Part shown: one piece after another, positions 41,211 to 50,139 of the stretch
Layout of the letters: the number at the start of each line of letters is the position of its first letter
Numbering within the stretch: position 1 is the stretch's first letter
DNA from: Klenkia soli
GTDB taxonomy: Bacteria; Actinomycetota; Actinomycetes; Mycobacteriales; Geodermatophilaceae
Direction: 5' to 3'
NCBI RefSeq assembly: GCF_900103975.1
Contig: NZ_FNIR01000010.1
Span: forward strand, 1 to 64,000
DNA length: 64,000 nt
Program-made: the position numbers and the translations under genes
The notes under the pieces: model-generated
Database searches by the model: none
Told to the model about the DNA's origin: nothing
Seen by the model: only the letters and a program-made list of their open reading frames with translations

Positions 41211-44200
41211 ATGAAGATCATCGACAACGTCAACGAGTTGCTCGGCGACGATTTCAAAGAACAAATCGCGCCGGGATCCAAGGTGCGCATTGCCGCCTCG
41301 ACCTTCTCAATCTTCGCGTTCGAGGCTCTCCGGAAGGAGCTGGAGCAGGTCGGCGAGCTGGAGTTCATCTTCACCTCACCCTCCTTCGTGACCAGCAAGG
41401 CGACGGACAAGCTCCGCAAGGAACGCCGTGAGTTCTTCATCCCACAGGTCGGTAGTGGCGAGTCCAGCCTTTACGGCTCTGATTTCGAGATCCGCCTGCG
41501 CAACAAGTTGACCCAACGCGCGATCGCACGGGAGTGCGCGGACTGGGTGCGCCGCAAGGTCACGTTCCGGTCGAACTCCACGGGCAATCCGATGCAGCAG
41601 TTCGCCGTTGTCGATGACGAGGCGGCCTACATGCCGCTTCAGGGGTTCACGACCGCAGACCTTGGCTACGAGCCTGGGAACGCCGTATCGAACATGGTCC
41701 ACCGCATCGACGATGCGCCGATGACGGCGCAGTACGTCCGCTTGTTCGATCAGATCTGGCACAACTCCGACCAGCTTGATGATGTCACGGACGCGGTCTA
41801 CGACCACATCGCAAGCGTCTACGCAGAGAACTCGCCCGCGCGAGTCTACTTCATGATCCTCTACAACCTGTTCGCGGAGTTCCTCGAGGACATCAGCGAA
41901 GACGTGCTTCCCAACGATCGCACGGGTTATCAGGACACCCAGGTCTGGCAGTCGCTCTACAACTTTCAGCGGGACGCTGCCACCGGCATCATCAACAAGC
42001 TCGAGACCTACAACGGCTGCATCCTCGCGGACAGCGTGGGCCTCGGAAAGACCTTCACCGCACTCGCGGTGATCAAGTACTACGAGCTGCGGAACAAGTC
42101 GGTCCTGGTGCTCGCGCCGAAGAAGCTCGCGGAGAACTGGACGAACTACAACGCGAACTTGACGACGAACATTTTCGCCAAGGACCGCTTCAACTACGAC
42201 GTCCTCGCTCACACCGACTTGTCCCGCACCAAGGGTGAGTCAGGGGGACTTCGGCTTGACCGAGTGAACTGGGGCAATTACGACCTCGTCGTCATCGACG
42301 AGTCCCATAACTTCCGCAACGCCGACTATGCGGAGGAGAAGGAATCTCGCTATCAGCGGCTGATGCGCCAGGTGATCCGCGAGGGCGTGAAGTCCAAGGT
42401 GCTCATGCTGTCGGCGACGCCGGTCAACAACCGGTTCAACGACCTCAAGAACCAGCTCCAGCTCGCCTATGAGGGTGAGTCGGAGAACCTGGCGAAGCAT
42501 CTCAGCCTGTCCACGACCGTGGAGAGGGTCTTCAGTGATGCCCAACGGGCGTTCAACGAGTGGTCGAAGTTACCGCCGGAGTCTCGCACCCCCGCCGCGA
42601 TCTCGAAGATGCTCGACTTCGATTTCTTCGAGTTGCTCGACTCGGTCACCATCGCACGGTCACGCAAGCACATCCAGGCGTTCTACGACACCACCGAGAT
42701 CGGCGCCTTTCCCGAGCGTATGCCGCCAGCCTCTATCCGTGAGCCGCTTAGTGATCTTCAGGATGTCCCGACGTTCAAGGACATTTTTGAGCAACTGCAG
42801 GAGCTAACGCTCGCGGTGTACACGCCGTTGAAGTACGTGCTCGATAGCCGTGTGCGAAAGTACGAAGACCTGTACAACGTCGAGGGTGGAACGGCACGGT
42901 CAAACCTCGGGCAGCGGGGCCGTGAGCAAGGGCTGAAGAAGTTGATGACCGTCAACTTGCTGAAGCGGTTGGAGAGCTCGGTCGAGGCCTTTCGGCTCAC
43001 CCTCGCGAAGATCGAGGCGGCGGTCGACCACACGATGGGCCGGCTCGACTCTCACGAGAGCGCGATCGCCGACATGAACATCGACTTCGCTGGCCTAGAC
43101 GTCGATGACGAGGACACAGTCGGCGCCAACGCTCTCTTGTTCGGCCAGAACATCAAGATCGATCTCGATGACGTCGACGTTGAGTCGTGGCGACGCGACC
43201 TGAGGAACGACCGTGAGACGCTCCGCGAATTGCTCGACGAGATGCGGAGGGTGACCCCCGAGCACGACCGCAAGCTCGGGGCCCTCACGGACCTGATCGC
43301 CGGGAAGGTCGCTCAGCCGATCAACGAGGGCAACCGCAAGGTGCTCATCTTCTCGGCCTTCGCCGACACGGCCGAGTACCTCTACCGGGAACTCGCTCCG
43401 CGCCTGAGTAAGGCTGGCCTCGAGTGCGCCCTAGTGACCGGCGGCGGTCACGCCGCGAAGACCACGCTCGGTTCCGGCTATGACTTCCAACAGGTGCTCA
43501 CGCTCTTCTCGCCGAAGTCAAAGCAGCGACACCTGACCATGCCCAAGGCGACCGGCGAGCTCGACGTGCTGATCGCCACCGACGTGATCAGCGAGGGCCA
43601 GAACCTTCAGGATTGCGACTACCTCGTCAACTACGACATCCACTGGAATCCGGTCCGGATCATCCAGCGCTTCGGTCGCGTCGACCGCATCGGTTCCACA
43701 AACACGTACATCCGGCTGGTGAACTTCTGGCCCGACATCTCTCTAGACGAGTACATCAACCTGAAGGAACGGGTCGAGAACCGCATGGTGATCGCTGACC
43801 TAGCGGGAACCGCCGACGACAACGTTCTGACCTTGGAGGACGGCGACGCAGCCTTCCGCAAGGAACAGCTCCGCAAGCTGCAGAACGAGGTCATCGAGCT
43901 CGAAGACGTCCGCACCGGCGTCTCGATCACCGACCTGGGCCTCAACGACTTCCGCATGGATCTCCTGGGCTACATCAAGGAGTACGGCGACCTCGCCGGC
44001 GCGCCCAAGGGGCTCCATGCCGTCGTGCCGGCCCAAGCGGACAATGGACTCAAGCCAGGAGCGCTCTTCGTCCTTCGTGATGTGAACGCCGACAAGAACA
44101 TCAACCGCGGCAACCGACTCCACCCGCACTACCTCGTCTATCTAGACGGCGACGGCAACGTCATTGCCGACCACACGGAGGTCAAGCACCTCCTCGACCT

Positions 44201-44474
44201 CATCCGTGCCGGATGCCGCCCGTACGACGAGCCGGTCGGTGCGGTCACGCGCGTCTTCAACTCGGCCACCAACGAGGGCGCTGAGATGGGGCACTACTCG
44301 GAGCTGCTCACCGCGGCGATCAGCTCGATGGTCGACGTGACGGCCGAACGCGACCTGGACAGCCTCTTCTCCGACGGAGCTACGACCGCGCTCACCCAGA
44401 CCATCGGCGGACTGGACGATTTCGAGCTCATCGCCTTCATCGCCATCGTCGACCCAGCGCAGGGCACCGCATGA
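41211..44474 (+). CDS. SNF2-type helicase with PLD-like amino end (defence operon gene 1)
   Basis: A 1,087-residue superfamily 2 translocase. Residues 1-180 resemble the phospholipase-D-like front domain of related defence helicases (IAASTFSIFAFEALRKELEQ), but an HKD motif is not evident. Walker A is DSVGLGKTFTAL near residue 273, the DExx box is DLVVIDESHNFRNA near 360, motif III MLSATPVNNRF follows, and motif VI is IIQRFGRVDRIGS near 818. Its ATGA overlap with the DUF4391 gene and close spacing to mod and res place it in one operon. It probably moves along DNA for a restriction-type complex. GC content is visibly lower than outside the island. Confidence 0.9.
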   Translation: MKIIDNVNELLGDDFKEQIAPGSKVRIAASTFSIFAFEALRKELEQVGELEFIFTSPSFVTSKATDKLRKERREFFIPQVGSGESSLYGSDFEIRLRNKLTQRAIARECADWVRRKVTFRSNSTGNPMQQFAVVDDEAAYMPLQGFTTADLGYEPGNAVSNMVHRIDDAPMTAQYVRLFDQIWHNSDQLDDVTDAVYDHIASVYAENSPARVYFMILYNLFAEFLEDISEDVLPNDRTGYQDTQVWQSLYNFQRDAATGIINKLETYNGCILADSVGLGKTFTALAVIKYYELRNKSVLVLAPKKLAENWTNYNANLTTNIFAKDRFNYDVLAHTDLSRTKGESGGLRLDRVNWGNYDLVVIDESHNFRNADYAEEKESRYQRLMRQVIREGVKSKVLMLSATPVNNRFNDLKNQLQLAYEGESENLAKHLSLSTTVERVFSDAQRAFNEWSKLPPESRTPAAISKMLDFDFFELLDSVTIARSRKHIQAFYDTTEIGAFPERMPPASIREPLSDLQDVPTFKDIFEQLQELTLAVYTPLKYVLDSRVRKYEDLYNVEGGTARSNLGQRGREQGLKKLMTVNLLKRLESSVEAFRLTLAKIEAAVDHTMGRLDSHESAIADMNIDFAGLDVDDEDTVGANALLFGQNIKIDLDDVDVESWRRDLRNDRETLRELLDEMRRVTPEHDRKLGALTDLIAGKVAQPINEGNRKVLIFSAFADTAEYLYRELAPRLSKAGLECALVTGGGHAAKTTLGSGYDFQQVLTLFSPKSKQRHLTMPKATGELDVLIATDVISEGQNLQDCDYLVNYDIHWNPVRIIQRFGRVDRIGSTNTYIRLVNFWPDISLDEYINLKERVENRMVIADLAGTADDNVLTLEDGDAAFRKEQLRKLQNEVIELEDVRTGVSITDLGLNDFRMDLLGYIKEYGDLAGAPKGLHAVVPAQADNGLKPGALFVLRDVNADKNINRGNRLHPHYLVYLDGDGNVIADHTEVKHLLDLIRAGCRPYDEPVGAVTRVFNSATNEGAEMGHYSELLTAAISSMVDVTAERDLDSLFSDGATTALTQTIGGLDDFELIAFIAIVDPAQGTA

Positions 44475-45172
44475 GGGATCCGCTCTATCGCTGGCCGTCC
44501 GCAGCCCGGTTCGGCCGCACGGTTCCCAAGACCAAGTTCTACGAGCACGCGAGCATCGGATCAACGATCAAGGACCGCTTCGTCTCCGACGTACGACGGA
44601 TCACATGGGCCTACAAGCTCGCCGAGTCGACGATCAACCTTCCGGGCAGCGTTGAGGTCCCAGAGATCCAGGTCTTCGAGATCGGAGCAAAGGAAGAGGA
44701 CGTCGCGGACGGCGTTCTCGCTGCGATCGACAAGGCGGTCCGAACTCCGATCATTTTCGAGATCAGCCGGGGGGAGGGGAGTAACGGAACCATCCGGATG
44801 GTCGCTGCTCACAAGCAGCTCGGCACCGGTGCCCCGAAATTGGGCCCCTACTTGAGCACCTCCTGGCAACCCGCACCCGGCGACCGAACCCCGCTCCCGG
44901 CGGCCATCGACTTGACGACCATGTACACGGCGCTCCTGCAACCGTTGACGCCGGTCGCACCGCGGGCTGGCGAGAGTGTGTCGAAAATCGTCAGCAGACT
45001 TACGACCGTTCAGTCGCTCGAGCGCGAGATCACCGCCTTGGAGCGGAAGCTCCGGAACGAACCGCAGCTCAATCGGAAGGTCGAGCTGCGTCGGATCTTG
45101 AAGACCAAGCAGGCAATGCTCGTGGACCTCACGAGCCCGACCCCTAGCCCGGCCACGGGCAACACGAACTGA
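44471..45172 (+). CDS. DUF4391 protein (defence operon gene 2)
   Basis: A 233-residue cytoplasmic protein with the DUF4391 layout: LYRWPSAARFGRTVPKTKFY at the front, VRRITWAYKLAESTINLPGS, IQVFEIGAKEEDVADGVLAA, and a carboxy coiled coil (LEREITALERKLRNEPQLNR). The family is found next to defence helicases and methyltransferases, and its biochemical role is unknown. It overlaps the helicase gene by four bases, and the mod gene starts eight bases after its stop. The coiled coil suggests it bridges subunits. Confidence 0.85.
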   Translation: MRDPLYRWPSAARFGRTVPKTKFYEHASIGSTIKDRFVSDVRRITWAYKLAESTINLPGSVEVPEIQVFEIGAKEEDVADGVLAAIDKAVRTPIIFEISRGEGSNGTIRMVAAHKQLGTGAPKLGPYLSTSWQPAPGDRTPLPAAIDLTTMYTALLQPLTPVAPRAGESVSKIVSRLTTVQSLEREITALERKLRNEPQLNRKVELRRILKTKQAMLVDLTSPTPSPATGNTN

Positions 45173-45180
45173 GGACCACC

Positions 45181-47049
45181 GTGGAGAAGCTTCGAATGAC
45201 GTCACCCGATCTCGCGGCGGCCAATATCGACAAAATCGCTACGATGTTCCCGGGCGTCACTACTGAGGCCATCGACGCAGAAGGGAACCAGGCTCGCGTA
45301 GTCGACTTCGACTTGCTCCGCCAAGAGCTCTCCGGTCGCGTGGTGGAAGGGCCCCAGGAGCGCTATCAGCTTGACTGGCCGGGCAAGCGGGTCGCGGCGT
45401 TCTCCGCGAACGCGCCCATCGCGAAAACGCTTCGACCGATGCGTGAAGAGTCGGTTGATTTCGATAGCAGCAAGAATCTGTTCATCGAGGGGGACAATCT
45501 TGACGCCCTCAAGCTTCTTCAGGAGTCCTACCTCGGAAAGATCCGGGTCATCTACATCGACCCTCCCTACAACACCGGCAGCGACCGGTTCGTCTATCCG
45601 GATAGCTACGCAACTGATACTGGGACTTACCTCGCTCAATCTGGCCAAGTGAACGACGAGGGAGTCCGGTTGAAGACGAGCGTGGAGTCAGACGGCAGGT
45701 ATCACTCGGACTGGCTCAGCATGATGTACCCGCGCCTCAAGTTGGCCCGGAATCTCTTGACCGACGATGGACTGCTCTTCGTCAGCATCGACTCCCATGA
45801 GGTGCATAATCTCCGAAAGATCTGCGACGAGATTTTCGGCGCAGGAAGTCACAAGAACACCATCGCGGTCCGTCGGGGTATCAAGAACGTCCAGGCGCAA
45901 TTCGAGGACCTCAGTGCGCTCTCTCAGGGGCACGAGTACATATTGCTCTACGCCAGAAGTTCCGAGGTTCGGCTGCCCAAACTTTCCTTGGTCCATGAGG
46001 ACCGAAAGCCGGGCAAGTGGGACACATATTGGCGGGGGACTGACCGCCCGACGATGCGATATGAGTTGCTGGGCGTTACACCTGAATCGGGCCAGTGGCG
46101 TTGGGAGCGTGGTCGCTCACTCGAAGCTGTGGCGAACTACGAGCGTTTCCTGGCGCAGGTCGAAGGCGGGCTCAGCCTCGATGATTACTATCTCGATCAC
46201 CTAACGGCGACCAACGTAAAGTTGAATTTTGTCCGCAGAAGCGATGATGGCACGGTTCAGTATTACGTCCCGCCCAGCGAAGGAAAGTTGCTGAGCGATA
46301 ACTGGATGGATATTACTCTCAGTGGTAACGAGACGGAGGAGTTTGACACTGAGAAGAGCACTGCGCTCCTCCAGCGAATCGTTCGTTGGGCGTGCGGTCC
46401 AGACGAGATCGTTCTCGACTTCTTCGCCGGCTCGGCGACGACGGGGCACGCTGTTATGAACGTCAATGCCGCCGACGGCGGTAGTCGGCGCTATGTCCTT
46501 GTGCAGTTGGGCGAGAAGCCGAACGAGAAATCGGCAGCAGCTAAGGCCGGGGCTGGCACTATAGCATCGGTGTCCAGAAACCGACTCCGTAAAGCAGGCT
46601 CAGCGATCCGAGAGGGAGCGGGCTCGGGCGGGGACCTCTGCGACGTAGGATTCCGTGCCCTAAAGGTCGACACGACCAACATGACTGATGTGCTCCGCAC
46701 ACCGGATGAAACCGATCAGACGTCACTGTCCGGGCTTGAGGACAGCGTCAAGCCTGGCCGAACCGGGGAAGACCTGCTGTTTCAGGTACTGCTGGACTGG
46801 GGGCTCGACGTCGGTGTCTCCATCGCTGTCGAGCAGGTGGAGGGCCACGAAGTCTTCGTGGTCGAGGACGGCGCACTCGTCGCTTGTTTCGAAAGCTCAG
46901 TGACCACCGAACTGGTGCGCATCCTGGCGACGCGCGAGCCGCTGCGTGCCGTGTTCCGTGACTCAGGGTTTGCCTCAGACGATGCACGGATCAATGCGCA
47001 GCAGATCTTCAAGGAGCTTTCGCCTTCCACCGACGTGAAGGCCATCTGA
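45181..47049 (+). CDS. mod: Type III restriction-modification DNA methyltransferase (Mod)
   Basis: A 622-residue beta-class amino methyltransferase. Motif IV DPPYNTGS is at residues 127-134, preceded by the Mod-typical EGDNLDALKLLQESYLGKIR. Motif I, LDFFAGSATTGHAVM, comes after it near residue 412, so the domain order is that of the beta class. The middle (residues 220-390) is the target-recognition region. It should make N6-methyladenine and direct the Res subunit. GTG 45181 follows GAGGACCACC; ATG 45196 is an alternative. Res starts four bases after its stop. Confidence 0.93.
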   Translation: MEKLRMTSPDLAAANIDKIATMFPGVTTEAIDAEGNQARVVDFDLLRQELSGRVVEGPQERYQLDWPGKRVAAFSANAPIAKTLRPMREESVDFDSSKNLFIEGDNLDALKLLQESYLGKIRVIYIDPPYNTGSDRFVYPDSYATDTGTYLAQSGQVNDEGVRLKTSVESDGRYHSDWLSMMYPRLKLARNLLTDDGLLFVSIDSHEVHNLRKICDEIFGAGSHKNTIAVRRGIKNVQAQFEDLSALSQGHEYILLYARSSEVRLPKLSLVHEDRKPGKWDTYWRGTDRPTMRYELLGVTPESGQWRWERGRSLEAVANYERFLAQVEGGLSLDDYYLDHLTATNVKLNFVRRSDDGTVQYYVPPSEGKLLSDNWMDITLSGNETEEFDTEKSTALLQRIVRWACGPDEIVLDFFAGSATTGHAVMNVNAADGGSRRYVLVQLGEKPNEKSAAAKAGAGTIASVSRNRLRKAGSAIREGAGSGGDLCDVGFRALKVDTTNMTDVLRTPDETDQTSLSGLEDSVKPGRTGEDLLFQVLLDWGLDVGVSIAVEQVEGHEVFVVEDGALVACFESSVTTELVRILATREPLRAVFRDSGFASDDARINAQQIFKELSPSTDVKAI

Positions 47050-47053
47050 GCGA

Positions 47054-50000
47054 ATGAAACTTCAGTTCAAGATCCAGCCGTATCAGACCGATGCAGTCGA
47101 CTCGGTTGTTCAGGTGTTTGCGGGCCAGCCTCGACGTACAGGCATCGCGTACAGGATTGATCCTGGCACGGTGATGCGGAGTGCCGCCCCAGCCCTGTTC
47201 GAGACAGGCACGGCTGCCGACTCAGGTCTGCGCAATGCCGCGATTGAGCTCTCCGCTGCTCAGTTGCTCGCTAACATTCACCAAGTGCAAAAAGCGCGGA
47301 ACTTGCCGCCGGTGCCGAAGATCATCGACAGCAAGGCCGCGCCTGGTGCCCCCAACCTCGACATCGAGATGGAGACCGGCACCGGCAAGACCTACGTCTA
47401 CATCAAGACGATTATGGAGCTGAACAAGCGCTACGGCTGGTCCAAGTTCATCGTCGTGGTTCCGTCCGTAGCGATCCGCGAGGGCGTCAAGAAGTCGTTC
47501 GACGTAACGGCTGAGCATTTCCTGCAGGCCTACGGCACGAAGCCGCGCTCGTTCATCTACGACTCCTCTCAGTTGCATGATCTTGAGCGTTTCAGCTCCG
47601 ATGCGGGCGTGCAGGTAATGATCATCAACATCCAGGCCTTCAACGCAACGGGGAAGGACAACCGCCGCATCTACGATGTGCTGGACGACTTCCAGTCCCG
47701 CAAGCCGATCGACGTGATCAGCGCCAACCGGCCGATCGTCATCATCGACGAGCCACAAAAGATCGGCGCTCCGAAGTCGCTTGAGGCTCTATCCCGCTTC
47801 AACGCGCTGATGGTGCTGCGCTACTCGGCCACTCATAAGGTGGAGCACACCAAAGTCCACCGACTCGACGCCCTGGATGCCTACAACCAGAGGCTCGTCA
47901 AGAAAATCGCTGTCCGCGGCATCACGGTCAGGGGCCTTGCCGGCTCCACTGCTTACCTCTACCTCGACGCGGTCGAGGTCAAGAAGGGCCGGCCACCCAC
48001 GGCCCGCGTGGAACTGGAAGTTCAGACCAAGGGCGGCCCGATCAAGCGGCAGCTCAAGCGGGTCACGAAGGGCTCCCGACTTCATGACCTCGCGAACGGT
48101 ATCGAGGTCTACAAGGAGCTTGTGGTCACCGACGTCAGCGCGATCGACGACACCATCACGCTCAGCAACGGGGACGTCGTCGTCGCGGGCCAGCTCGCGG
48201 ATCGTGACGTAACAGAGGAAACCAAGCGGCGAATCCAGATCCGCGAGGTCATCCGCGCGCACATCGACAAGGAGCGCGAGCTCTTCAGCCAGGGCGTCAA
48301 GGTCCTCTCACTCTTCTTCATCGATGAGGTCGCCAAGTACCGCGACTACTCCCGCGAGGACACCCTGGGCGACTACGCCCGAGTGTTCGAGGATGAATTC
48401 GCCGCCGTTGTAGAGGAGGTCCTCGGGGAGCTGGAGCTCGATGACGCAACAGCGACTTACAAGAAGTACCTCAGCCGTGACGAGGCCCGGGATGTGCACC
48501 AGGGCTACTTCTCGATTGACAAGAAGAGTAAGCGGCTCGTCGACGGCGACGTGCACAGGACCGGCGATGAGAAGGGTCAGTCTAAGGACGTTGCCGCCTA
48601 CGACTTGATCCTCAAGGACAAGGAACGCCTGCTGTCCTTGAAGGAGCCTGTGCGGTTCCTGTTCTCGCACTCGGCCCTTCGCGAAGGATGGGACAACCCC
48701 AACGTGTTCGTCATGGGCATGCTCAAAAAGAGCGACAACACCATCTCGCGGCGGCAGGAGATTGGGCGTGGGCTGCGGCTTGCGGTGGACCAGAACGGCG
48801 ACCGCATGGACAACCCGGTCACCGTGCATGCCATCAACCAGCTGACCGTCGTGACCGACGAGTCCTACACCGACTTCGTGGGCGGGCTGCAGAAGGAGAT
48901 TGCAGAGTCGCTGGCGGCGCGCCCACGGAAGGCCAGCGTCAAGTTCTTCACTGGCAAGACGATCCACACCGAGTCCGGCGAGAGCGCCGTCGACGAGAAG
49001 CTCGCGACCGCTCTGTACAACTACCTTGTGCGCAACGACTACGTCGACGACGACGGGCTCGTGACGCAGAAGTACAAGGAGGACAAGCACGCCAGGTCGC
49101 TGGCCGAGCCGTTGTCCGAAGTGCTCAAGCCGGTCATCGATTTCGTGTGGCCATTGATCGACGCCCTGTACATCGACATCCCCGCGCCGACCAACGACCG
49201 CAAGCCTAAGAAGATCCCGCTCAACGAGGCGAACTTCAAGAAGAAGGAGTTCCAAGAGCTCTGGAGTCGGATCAACCACAAGGCTGTCTATCAGGTCGAG
49301 TTCGACTCAGCCGAGTTGGTGGGCAAGTGCGTCGCATCACTCGACACCCACTTGAACGTCGCAGCCATGCAGTACGTCGTCCAAGCCGGCAAGCAGCGGG
49401 AGTCGCTCGACGCTGATGACCTGGCCAGTGGCACCGGATTCGACGTCACCACGACTTCCACCCAGACCGCGTCGGTGTCTGCTGGGTCCCAGGTGAAGTA
49501 CGACCTGCTGGGGGAGGTGACCGAGAAGACCCAGCTCACTCGGCGCACTGCCGCTGCGATCCTTGGCCGAATCAATCCGAACACGTTCGGCAAGTTCCGT
49601 CTCAATCCGGAGCAATTCATCACCGAAGCCGCGCGACTCATCAACGAGCAGAAGGCCACGGTCATTGTGGAGCATCTGGCCTACGAAGCGCTAGAGGACC
49701 GCTTCGACATGGCCATCTTCACGGAGAATCAGAGTGCCCAGGACTTCTCTAAGGCCGGGGAGAAGCTCAAGAAGCACGTATACGACTACGTCGTGACGGA
49801 CTCGACGGTTGAGCGCGACTTCGTCACGGACTTGGACACCAGCTCCGAGGTAGAGGTGTACGTCAAGTTGCCGCGCGGCTTCTTCATCCCGACTCCGGTC
49901 GGTGACTACAACCCCGACTGGGCAATCGCGTTCACAGAGGGTTCGGTCAAGCACGTGTACTTCGTTGCCGAGACGAAAGGCTCCCTGTCCACCCTTCAGC

Positions 50001-50134
50001 TGAAGGGTGTCGAGAACGCCAAGATCGCGTGCGCCCGGAAATTTTTCGACGACGTCAACAAGAAGTTCGAGGGCCGGGTGAAGTACGAAGTCGCCGACGG
50101 CTACTCCAAGCTGATGGAACTCGTAACGGGATAG
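47054..50134 (+). CDS. res: Type III restriction endonuclease subunit (Res)
   Basis: A 1,026-residue helicase-nuclease. Walker A is IEMETGTGKTYVYIKTIMEL near residues 103-122, the DExx box is IVIIDEPQKIG near 230, and later helicase motifs include FLFSHSALREGWDNPNVFV and ISRRQEIGRGLRLAVDQNGD. The carboxy-terminal PD-(D/E)xK nuclease is seen as YNPDWAIAF and YFVAETKGS near residues 950-976. With Mod it forms a type III system that cuts after ATP-driven movement from unmethylated sites. All catalytic motifs are intact. It ends in TAG, and the GmrSD-like gene starts five bases later. Confidence 0.95.
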   Translation: MKLQFKIQPYQTDAVDSVVQVFAGQPRRTGIAYRIDPGTVMRSAAPALFETGTAADSGLRNAAIELSAAQLLANIHQVQKARNLPPVPKIIDSKAAPGAPNLDIEMETGTGKTYVYIKTIMELNKRYGWSKFIVVVPSVAIREGVKKSFDVTAEHFLQAYGTKPRSFIYDSSQLHDLERFSSDAGVQVMIINIQAFNATGKDNRRIYDVLDDFQSRKPIDVISANRPIVIIDEPQKIGAPKSLEALSRFNALMVLRYSATHKVEHTKVHRLDALDAYNQRLVKKIAVRGITVRGLAGSTAYLYLDAVEVKKGRPPTARVELEVQTKGGPIKRQLKRVTKGSRLHDLANGIEVYKELVVTDVSAIDDTITLSNGDVVVAGQLADRDVTEETKRRIQIREVIRAHIDKERELFSQGVKVLSLFFIDEVAKYRDYSREDTLGDYARVFEDEFAAVVEEVLGELELDDATATYKKYLSRDEARDVHQGYFSIDKKSKRLVDGDVHRTGDEKGQSKDVAAYDLILKDKERLLSLKEPVRFLFSHSALREGWDNPNVFVMGMLKKSDNTISRRQEIGRGLRLAVDQNGDRMDNPVTVHAINQLTVVTDESYTDFVGGLQKEIAESLAARPRKASVKFFTGKTIHTESGESAVDEKLATALYNYLVRNDYVDDDGLVTQKYKEDKHARSLAEPLSEVLKPVIDFVWPLIDALYIDIPAPTNDRKPKKIPLNEANFKKKEFQELWSRINHKAVYQVEFDSAELVGKCVASLDTHLNVAAMQYVVQAGKQRESLDADDLASGTGFDVTTTSTQTASVSAGSQVKYDLLGEVTEKTQLTRRTAAAILGRINPNTFGKFRLNPEQFITEAARLINEQKATVIVEHLAYEALEDRFDMAIFTENQSAQDFSKAGEKLKKHVYDYVVTDSTVERDFVTDLDTSSEVEVYVKLPRGFFIPTPVGDYNPDWAIAFTEGSVKHVYFVAETKGSLSTLQLKGVENAKIACARKFFDDVNKKFEGRVKYEVADGYSKLMELVTG

Positions 50135-50139
50135 GGGCG

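Noticed and set aside
40830-41264. A minus-strand frame before the defence operon
   Set aside because: No family features, and it overlaps the start of the SNF2 helicase gene.
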